NCBI GenBank assembly: GCA_958510825.1 | Contig: OY294047.1 | Span: forward strand, 52,497,365-52,561,364 | Origin: Brachypterus glaber | Lineage: Eukaryota > Arthropoda > Insecta > Coleoptera > Kateretidae | Length of the DNA stretch: 64,000 nt | Reading direction: 5' to 3' | In this document: one piece after another, positions 56,417 through 64,000 of the stretch | How positions within the stretch are numbered: the stretch's first letter is position 1 | Layout of the letters: every line of letters starts with the position of its first letter | Made by a program: the position numbers and the translations under genes | The notes under the pieces: generated by a model | What the model was told of the DNA's origin: nothing | Database searches by the model: none | The model's input: only the letters and a program-made list of their open reading frames with translations

Positions 56417-56637
56417 AATTATATAGTAACCGTCGCAGTTGGAGGTCAATCCTAAATATCATAACTGCGACTGCGACGGTTACTATATGAAGACTACAGG
56501 ACAAAAACGCTGAGGGTCACAATGTGAATAAGGTCGACTTTCACATAAATAAACACGGTATACCGTGCGCATTTATGTAGAAGTCTACCTTATTCGCATG
56601 GTGACCCGCAGCGTTTTTGTCGTGTAGTCTTCATATA
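56417..56637. repeat. Two adjacent hairpins, the second with ~65-bp arms
   Basis: Hairpin 1 pairs ATATAGTAACCGTCGCAGTT (about 56421-56440) with AACTGCGACTGCGACGGTTACTATAT. Hairpin 2 (56484-56637) pairs GAAGACTAC..GACAAAAACGCTG..GGTCAC..TGTGAATAAGG with the right arm. It is centred on the perfect palindrome CACGGTATACCGTG. Confidence 0.85.
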
Positions 56638-56949
56638 ATTTAATTTTTCAATATTCTTGTTTTATACTTTTTAGTTAATCAATCGGGTGTTTTTTTTAAT
56701 TAAATTATTTATTGATTTTATTAAACCTAGGCCTGTAGTGGAAAGTATGATTTTGTTGGCAGCAGTTTTTATATTTTAAAACTGTATAAAAGCATGTTAA
56801 CACTCACTGGATAAGACTTTTTATGAAATTAGTTTTTTAATATTCTACTTAAATGCATAGTTTAAAAAAAATGTATGCTCTAGCTACTTAATTGAAACAT
56901 TATCAAGACTTTATTAAATCCCCTGACCGTAAATTAACTGCTAAGAAAA

Positions 56950-57550
56950 GTCTTTATGAGCAATATCCTCGCCACGTGCGATAAACCCGGAAAATATACG
57001 CGACTCGGATCAGGGGTGGCCTACACGGGGCCGGAACCTATATTGGGTGTTACAAAGAAGCAGGTAAAGACCGCTCTCGGTGAGTGGACTTATACCAAGC
57101 TAAAGGAGCAATGGAGGGCGGTCGACGGGTGCCGGCAAGCTAGGGACTTCCTGGCTGGCCCAAGAAAATCAAAGACCGACTGGTTGCTGGAAAAAGGAAG
57201 AACTGCACTCAGACAACTTTTAGGGGTCCTTACGGGCCACTGCAAGCTAAGGAAGCACCTGGCAACAATGCGGATTCTAGAGAGTCCGCTATGCCCAGCG
57301 TGCGGAGAGGATGAAACATCCTCTCATTACTTAGCTGAGTGTGTCAGATACGACAGGATCAGGTTGCAAGTCTTTGAAACTCAAAGACTCAACCAAGAAG
57401 AACTAAGAGATCTATCCTGACCTTTATTGAAAGGACGGGCAGGTTCAAGGAGAGCTCAAATTAGTAAATGGCTGGGATTGCCTGGGGTGACAAAAAGGGC
57501 CAGAAATGGCCTAGTTGTCCGGCTTTGGCCAACCCAAAAATTTACTACTT
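56950..57550 (+). mobile_element. 5'-truncated I/R1/LOA-group LINE
   Basis: Includes the coding remnant and about 130 bp of 3' sequence (GGCTGGGATTGCCTGG, GGCCTAGTTGTCC). Target duplications not found. Confidence 0.7.
56956..57420 (+). pseudogene. C-terminal remnant of an RNase-H-type LINE polyprotein
   Basis: A 154-codon frame. YTGPEPILGVTKKQVKTALG near residues 23-42 resembles the linker after RNase H in I/R1/LOA-group LINEs. LTGHCKLRKHLATMRI followed by CPACGEDETSSHYLAEC (residues ~92-127) is the classic CCHC-like C-terminal motif (C..C..H..C). RT and RNase H are missing upstream, so the element is 5'-truncated. The ATG is incidental. After the stop, ERTGRFKE-like coding seems to continue in another phase, suggesting a frameshift. 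GC content is higher than in neighbours. Confidence 0.85.
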
Positions 57551-57902
57551 TCCCTTAAAATTTAAAAATCATTTTTAAAGCGCCCTGTATATGGCGCAAT
57601 TGTCCATCCTTCACCATGCTGTTTCAATAAATATACCATTTTTCATTATTCCTGTTACTTTTTTTTATATATTTGCCAATAAAAATGCAAATTCGGAATG
57701 ACAGCTCGCCTGGGGGCGGTTTCCTACCGTCAAATGGCGGCGGTGGCGCAAAAGGGTCAGAGAGTATCAGATGGGGATGATCCATCATCCCATGTTTATT
57801 TATTTTTAGATTTTTTTGTAGCATTTTGTCGTTTTGATAAGAGGAATATAATATATTATCATACCTATAGGGTGGCAAGAATACACAGATATAAATTCAT
57901 AT
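57551..57902. other. Unannotated stretch
   Basis: No gene or repeat copy recognised. Frames around 57624-57904 overlap on both strands. Confidence 0.45.
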
Positions 57903-58470
57903 AATAGTATATTGTTTTACTAAGAGGAAAAGTGAAGCTTTTTTTTACTAGTCTGTAGAATTTACGGACGACGCGAAGCGGAGTCCGGAAACTACAGACG
58001 AGTAAAAAAAAGTACTTTTCCTCTATTTTTTCTTCAAGCATCCTATATATATTTTTTTAAATATTAACTTCTAAATTTAATTTATTCAGTAATAATGTGT
58101 TTTTTTTATTAAAATGCGCCAATAAAACCCTTTCGAAATAAACTTAAACCTTCCTTAGCTTATTTTAAATTTTTTTCGTAGGCTAAATGGTACACTTTTC
58201 GCGATTTCGATGGTAACTTGTCTAATGTAGCATTTGCAATTTCGGAGAGATTTGTAGGTGTATAAACCATATATTCTTCTTCAATCATGTTTAGTCATTT
58301 TCATACAAGGTTTTTGAACAGAATCTCGAGTCAACCACCTGTTTACATAATAAAAAAACAAGTTTGAAGTATGGCTGTCATCAAAGTCAAAGAGTGCTGC
58401 CGCCAGTGGTGGTTTTGCTAACTAACTTTTTTTTACGGCGTACAACAATGAACTCATTTTTTTACTGTAA
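57903..58470 (+). mobile_element. Repeat family C, copy 2
   Basis: Starts AATAGTATATTGTTTTAC. A stem at about 57945-58005 pairs ACTAGTCTGTAG..TACGGAC with GTCCGGAAACTACAGACGAGT, with the GACGCGAAGCG loop also partly complementary. The body matches 39716-40356 in reverse. Confidence 0.8.
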
Positions 58471-59216
58471 TTATAAGCTTATAGAAAAAATAGAAAAAAA
58501 AAACTTAGAAAAGCCCCAGCGCCGATAATTTATACAAACTTTACTCTTAAGTATTAAAATCTCCAATAAAAAGAAACGTAAGAATTTTTGAATTTTTGCA
58601 AATTTTTTTTTTTTTAACCATTTTACAGTTTTAAAATTCACAAAAATGTAAAAAAGCTCTAGCCCGCAGGCAATTTATTTATGAATTTGAAATACCTGAA
58701 AAGGGCCCTGCGTATTTACTCGTTTTGGCGCCCTTATCGTTTTGAGGAGGAGTATAAATAAAATATAGCTTCCCCTTCCCCCTTCTGCCCCCTGAATTGA
58801 GCCCTGCTGGAATTGAATCACAATAAAACAGAAAAAAAATATGGGACTTGCCGACTGCGCCATATACATATTATTTACTTGAAATAGAATTTCTTTCTTT
58901 CAATTTATACAGAATAAAAAAATATCTGCAATTATTCTAATTCTAATTTGCAACTGAATTGATAATACAAATAAAACGTCTGGAATTCTAATTTTGGCTT
59001 GTAATAAGCCGTAAATTTATTTAATGTTTCGCATTTTATAGTATACTCTTCAAAGTGGATAGTATATTGCGTTTTCTCTCGATGTACTTCGCAAAATATG
59101 ATGAGTTCCACGCGCGTGCTCTTTTTTCATGCTGTATTAAAAAGTGGCGCCATCAACTTTTTTTTTATGAAAACATTTTTTTAAACTGGTATGAATATTT
59201 CTATGTCCGATATCAT
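58471..59216. other. Unannotated stretch
   Basis: A diverged copy of the 3204/34731 terminus lies at about 59010-59075 (TAAGCCGTAAA, TAGTATATTGCGTTTTC). No gene. Confidence 0.5.
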
Positions 59217-59217
59217 T

Positions 59218-59808
59218 TTGTCAATAGCAGCGTTTGCAAAATATCAAAGAACTTTTACCTCAAGAAGTAATTTCAGACCAATGTTTATGAAGGTGTCATC
59301 TTTTTGTTTGTTTATTTACTAACAGAAACGCGATACAGCTTTGTACTTTCAGGCTACCTAGTAGCGATGTTGCATAGTTTCCACCTTATCATAAATTCAA
59401 ATCATTATACTTAAATTAAAAATGTAAAAAACTTTATTGTGTATACTATAGTTATGTTTAATAATATAGTATATTTAAATCTATTAAAATTAAACTACTA
59501 GTTCATATAAAACTCATACAGAACTAATGTTTCTTAAAATTTACAATAAATTATCAAAAGTATATGTTTCCAATCGGCAACACTGTACCCCTGTCAGTCA
59601 TTTTACGATATTAGACTGTGAGTTTACACGTTCTTTCTCTCTCTCTACGCGTACCAAGTGTAAACAATAGTCACTCCCCACCAGTCTCTCACCGTAGTTG
59701 GTTCACGCTTCAAACAAAGCATACGGTAGATTTCATCATGTTCCTTCTTGAGGTAAAAGTTCTTTGCAAAATATCTTAGACTTGACTTGAAAACGCTGCT
59801 ATTGACAA
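59218..59808. mobile_element. Inverted repeats enclosing ~475 bp
   Basis: TTTGTCAATAGCAGCGTTTG...AGAACTTTTACCTCAAGAAG at 59218-59267 is complementary to 59743-59808, where the right arm has a 15-base insertion. Possible non-autonomous TIR element. The interior has CT-rich sequence at 59632-59652. Confidence 0.65.
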
Positions 59809-59834
59809 ACTAACATTTGCCTTTTTAGAACCAA

Positions 59835-59885
59835 GGGTACGTTCAAGTATTACGTAACGCAAATTTTGACCATTTTGGACTTTTT
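59835..59885. mobile_element. MITE F left-end fragment
   Basis: GGGTACGTTCAAGTATTACG followed by TAACGCAAATTTTGACCATT, as at 17498. No partner end located. Confidence 0.6.
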
Positions 59886-60253
59886 ACTTTGTTGCCAGCA
59901 GTATTTTTAACGATTTTGAAAATTTTAAAATCATCTTCTAGCTGACCGCGAAGAGTAGAAAAAGAATAATTTCCATACGAATTTCGTATTACAAAATAAT
60001 TGGATCGAAACTTTTGCTTCTTTTTATTTATCGTTCCATTAACGAGTTTGTTTTATTTTTTTGTAATTTAAATTTTCATTTTGTTTCCATCAGTAAATTT
60101 GACTCCGCAAAACTTTGACGTTAATCTATTTTTTTTTATAAGTGTAAAAAAATTTAAAACGTGATTTTTACATATTCAATCTGATTTATAGAAATATATT
60201 AAAAAAATGTCTAAAATAAATTTGGTTTAATAACATTGTTGCAGAATATCTAC
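59886..60253. other. Unannotated stretch
   Basis: No gene or repeat recognised. Confidence 0.5.
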
Positions 60254-60811
60254 CACGGCTAGCCTTAAACAAAGTTAAATGGAAAGTCCAAACCACCCCG
60301 GATTTTTTGGTTTTAGGTTGTTTTTGGAACATTTCCAAATAGTTTTTAACAAAAATTGAAATCGCTCACGAAGCCGTTTTTAAATAAAGTCATTTTTCTT
60401 CTTCAAGTTTTTCCTGACATCACAATACATAGTTTTTTCTGACACACCCTATAGCATAGGTACTACCCATGATACTCAATATAATCACGACCATTTACAC
60501 GCCTACTTTGTTAATATCCAAAAAATAAATAAAATTATTTTGGACATTAGCAAAGTAGGCGTGTGAATGGTCGTGATTATATTGAGTATCATGGGTAGTA
60601 CCTATGCTATAGGGTGTGTCATAGAAAAAACTCCGTATTGTGATGTCAGGAAAAACTTGAAGAAGAAAAAGAATTACTTTATTTAAAAACAGCTTTGTGA
60701 GCGATTTCAATTTTTGTCAAAAACTGTTTGTAAATGTCCCAAAAACAACCTAAAATCAAAAAATCCGGGGTGGTTTGACTTTCCATTTAACTTTGTTTAA
60801 GGCTAGCCGTG
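60254..60811. mobile_element. 558-bp near-perfect palindrome (foldback element)
   Basis: Left end CACGGCTAGCCTTAAACAAA, right end its complement ending at 60811. The two ~262-bp arms match with few differences, around a centre near 60532 (AATAAATAAAATTATTTT). Repeated landmarks include GTAGTACCTATGCTATAGGG and its complement. TATCT occurs two bases outside on each side, a possible 5-bp target duplication. Confidence 0.92.
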
Positions 60812-61250
60812 CTATCTTAAAACATGCATTTTTTTACAGTGTATAGACTATTCATTCCAAAAAATATCAAATTTTAATTTACACAATTAATTCAAAAAAA
60901 AAAAATGTTCAGTAAATTTTCTCTGGCTTTTATACGCGATTAATTTTAATGGCGGCCATAAAAGGTGTTTTTATTCCACAATTTTATTCAATTAAAAGCG
61001 ATACAAACTGTAATTCGAGTAGTTTTTTATTGCTCGTGCCAGACGAAGGCCGTTGATAAACCAAGCACTTTTTTTCGATAAATACAATGCAAAAAAAAAC
61101 GCTAAGCACTACTTGCTTTTTAGTAATAAAATCATGTTTTTAAAAAGTTATTTTTAATGCATATTTTTATTTTAAACATAAATAAATAAATAAAAATGTT
61201 TCCGAAGATAAATTACAAAGAATTTGTTGGATATTTTCGATTTTATTATA
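60812..61250. other. Unannotated stretch
   Basis: No gene or repeat copy recognised. Confidence 0.5.
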
Positions 61251-62150
61251 CAGGGTTATTCAGAAATAAGTTCGAGAAATTTAAGAGGTGATTCTACGTT
61301 AAAAAATATCAAAAAAAGTTCCTATAAAGGTTGGTCCGGAAATGAGTACTAAGGTAGCTACGGCTCTTTAAAATTGTAATAAAAATAAGGTTTTTAATTA
61401 ATAACTCTTGTACCCTTTAAGCTAGAGCGACGAGCTTTTGCATGAATACTAGTATTAATAAGGGCAATAAGTCTATGTTAATTTATTTTTTTATTTTTCC
61501 AAAGGCGTGCCTAGACGGACAAAATATGTGAGGCTTAACACATTTTTGCCTCAAACTTTTTTGTGTACATATTTTTTGGAGTTTTTTGTAATAAATATAG
61601 ATTCCTTTAGTAAAAATACACAAAAAAAATCATATAGTGTAGGGACAACCGTTTTCAAAAAAAAAAATTAAAAGTAAGTAACATTTTAAGCCACTAAAAA
61701 TGTTACTTTTTAAAAGGCTATATCTCCTTTAATATAAAATTTAGGTGTTTTGGTGAAGAAGACTTTTTTTGCTTAGTTTTAAATGAAGAATCGCCCTGCA
61801 GCAAAAAAAAAACCTTTAAAAACAATATTAAAAATTAATAGTTACACAGTTAAATAGAGAATTTTAAACTCTTTAAAATGACGTATCACAAGACCTAGGG
61901 TGCTATTTAAAATATTGTTCCCCTGGCGCCACCTTACCGAATAAAACATTAAAAAATATGGCAAATGATAATTTTTATTGTGTGATTTACATATTTTAAA
62001 TTTAAAGTTTATATCTCATTTCGTTCAAAAGTTACGGGGAGTGTACCATTTAAAAGAGTAACCCTGTAGTTGTTCATTTTATCTGTATAAGCGCCTTCGC
62101 CAAAATTTTAAATGCCTTAAAATGTTGTACCTTATTTCTGAATGACCCCG
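61251..62150. mobile_element. TIR element, 900 bp (CAGGGTTATTCAGAAATAAG ends)
   Basis: Left CAGGGTTATTCAGAAATAAG and right complement CGGGGTCATTCAGAAATAAG, with TATA or TA on each side. No transposase frame. Related to the element at 12282 (shared AAAAAAAGTTCCTATAAA and TTTTGCATG blocks). A fragment is at 33466 and a terminus at 26700. Confidence 0.8.
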
Positions 62151-62482
62151 TATATGTTTACTACTTGTTTCTCTACGATGTACTGACGTACCTCAGACAA
62201 ATTTTCACATACAATTGCGAAAATTGAATAAGGGATGATTTTGCATAAAATATCTATTAATATGGCTCCCATCAAGTAGACATTTAAATCTAGAAGCCTT
62301 TTCCGCCCACCATTAATCACCAGAGCACCGTTACAATACGCATCATTAGTATAATTTAACACATCTTCATAAATTTTTATTCGATTTTTTTAAGTAAGGC
62401 CTTAACCTATTTTTGAATTATTAATAGATAATGTTCTGACAAATGATGGATTTTTTTTTTTGAAGACGATTAACATAATATC

Positions 62483-62533
62483 TTACCCCTATTTACCCTA
62501 CTCTATATTATAGAGTAGGGTAATTAGGGGTAA
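62483..62533. repeat. Hairpin, ~24-bp arms
   Basis: TTACCCCTATTTACCCTACT pairs with AGTAGGGTAATTAGGGGTAA around a CTATATTATAG centre. Confidence 0.85.
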
Positions 62534-62621
62534 CTTTGACAGGATGTTACGGGTATAGTAATGCCAAAGTTGTGTAAATATGCGAAAACATGGTTTGGCC
62601 TCTTTGACTGATAAGCGGCCG

Positions 62622-63148
62622 GACGAGTAAAAAAAGCACTTTTCCTCTGAGTGAAACAACCTATTTTTTCTTCAAGCATCCTATATTTTTAAATATTAAT
62701 TTTTGAGTTTAATTTATTCAGTAATAAAGTATGTTTTTTTTTATTAAAATAGGTAAATAAAACCCTTTTGAAATAAACTTAAACCTTCCTTAGCTCATTT
62801 TAAATTTTTTTCGTAGGCTGAATCGTACACTTTTCGCTAGGTGCATTTGCAATTTCGGAGAGATTTGTAGGTGTATAAACCATATATTCTTCTTCAATCA
62901 TTTTTAATCAATTTCACACAAGGTTTTTGCACAGAATCTCGAGTCAACCACCTGTTTATATAATAAACAAACAAGTTTGAAGTATGGCTGTCATTAAAGT
63001 CAAAGAGTGCTGCCGCCAGTGGTGGTTTTACTAACTTTTTTTACGGCGTACAACAATGAACTCATTTTTTTACTGTAAAAAAATAGATCACTTCTAACTA
63101 GTGTGTTCAGTTATAAAATGAACATTTTAGTACGCTTGAAGAAAAAAT
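62622..63148 (+). mobile_element. Repeat family C, copy 3 (head truncated)
   Basis: Starts inside the head (ACGAGTAAAAAAAGCACTTT) and lacks the left half of the stem. It extends further right than the 57.9 kb copy, to TAGTACGCTTGAAGAAAAAA, as in the 39.7 kb copy. Confidence 0.8.
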
Positions 63149-63862
63149 CTATTTTTATCGCATTTTAGCCGTAAAGGGGCCCGCACATTTACTGAGGAAA
63201 AGGTATTGCAGATATCGACTCAAAATAGTCGAGAAAAGTAAAAAAAGAAACATGATTCAAAATTTTTACCCATCATGCACGAATTGATACCAGACAATAA
63301 AGCACTTAAAACAGCTAAAATTTTTAAAATTTGGTATGCCTCAAGGTTCTGTGCTGTCCTGGATTTTTATGATAACCGATAGTATTAACAATTTTGAATT
63401 GATCCTCGTGAGTTCGGTTTAATAACTATAGTTTACGAGCAAGCCAGTATGTAAATTCGGGGTGTAAACTGCACAAACTCGATTAAGGAAACTTGGCCAG
63501 AGAGTCGTGCCACGGGGCTTTATTGAAACTAGAATTTGAACCTATATAATATAATTTTCGGTAAGCTCGCGCTTAAGTAACTTTGCTTAAAGTTTGGTAC
63601 GTTTCTCGTCGAGAGAAACAATGTTTGAATGATAAATTCAATAATTAAATTTGAATTCATGAGATGTAACATGTTCATCCATGAAATATTTATAATAATA
63701 ATTATTACACTCAAAAACTTTGTATGTATTAAATACAATATTGCAAATATTTGATCAAGGATACACAGATTATTACACTACACTAAACCACAACACAGTA
63801 CACCTATCCCTCGGGGAACGTTTAGTAGCAGTAGTAGTAGTAATGGTGGGGAGGTCAAGCCT
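63149..63862. other. Unannotated stretch with an RT-motif relic
   Basis: Apart from the relic at 63330-63412 no gene is recognised. A (TAG)n-like run AGTAGCAGTAGTAGTAGTAA lies at 63823-63843. Confidence 0.5.
63330..63412 (+). pseudogene. Reverse-transcriptase motif relic
   Basis: In one frame this reads FGMPQGSVLSWIFMITDSIN followed by NFELILV. That resembles the LINE RT motif GMPQGSVLGP-ILFLIYIND, with a GP loss. No other RT blocks are found around it. Confidence 0.5.
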
Positions 63863-64000
63863 GGCAACTAGACCATGTTGGTCCTTTTTGCCTACCCCTG
63901 TGTTTACTAGCTTTTTTATTTTAACGAGGATTTTTGTTGTTGTACCCCGGGACCTACAGTTTAGCGAGGAATCCGAACCTCGTTTTGTCGGCTTTTTTGG
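63863..64000 (+). repeat. Dispersed repeat, second copy, cut by window end
   Basis: Matches 55906-56045 with few differences. The tRNA-like head seen at 56.34 kb in the first copy would lie beyond the window. Confidence 0.85.

Noticed and set aside
56133..56504. 123-codon minus-strand frame
   Set aside because: It spans a tRNA-like head and a hairpin arm, starts inside the hairpin and shows no domain, so it is a by-product of GC-richer repeat DNA.

Overview
The window reads as non-coding, repeat-saturated DNA from an arthropod nuclear genome, most likely an insect. It is AT-rich, about 70% A+T by eye. It has no prokaryotic gene organisation, one long ORF that belongs to a non-LTR retrotransposon, tRNA-derived SINE heads, and many short non-autonomous DNA transposons with terminal inverted repeats (TIRs). 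I cannot name the species; a beetle or hemipteran is a guess. Positions 7006-7205 are an assembly gap of 200 N.

Layout. 0-13 kb: a TIR element with TA target duplication (6.19 kb), the first copy of a ~720 bp non-coding family (family A, 3.7 kb), a truncated LINE tail (9.6-10.2 kb), a TIR element next to a tRNA-derived SINE (10.4-11.3 kb) and a long-TIR element (12.3 kb). 13-28 kb: a tandem duplication (16.07-16.79 kb), a small PIF/Harbinger-like MITE (17.5 kb), two copies of a hairpin-headed family B (18.0, 21.0 kb), a MITE carrying a nested insertion (19.0-19.9 kb), and a TIR element split by a family A copy (22.7-23.6 kb). 28-31 kb: the most interesting locus, a 906 bp insertion with a 12-bp target duplication carrying three copies of a complete hammerhead ribozyme, followed by a three-armed inverted repeat. 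31-40 kb: more MITEs, short hairpin modules, and a small patch at 37.9-38.7 kb that looks like exons of a host gene. 41-44 kb: an 866-codon LINE ORF (partial endonuclease plus reverse transcriptase), 5'-truncated, ending in an (AAAT)n tail and flanked by inverted copies of another repeat. 44-64 kb: further copies of the same families, paired foldback elements (47 kb), an RNase-H-type LINE remnant (57 kb), a 558 bp near-perfect palindrome (60.25-60.81 kb) and an RT-motif relic (63.3 kb).

Most intervening sequence has no recognisable gene. The notable system is the hammerhead-bearing element. All conserved core bases are present in the three copies. The ribozymes sit 436 bp apart in the same orientation and again in inverted orientation, and the stem III sequence is self-complementary, as in dimeric hammerheads of Penelope-like retroelements and retrozymes. 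A second theme is a set of unrelated-looking hairpins set between the same short inverted flanks (GGTCGTAGGAAAAATAGTAT and its complement), which suggests a modular or rapidly diversifying MITE superfamily. All family assignments come from sequence reading alone, without database searches.
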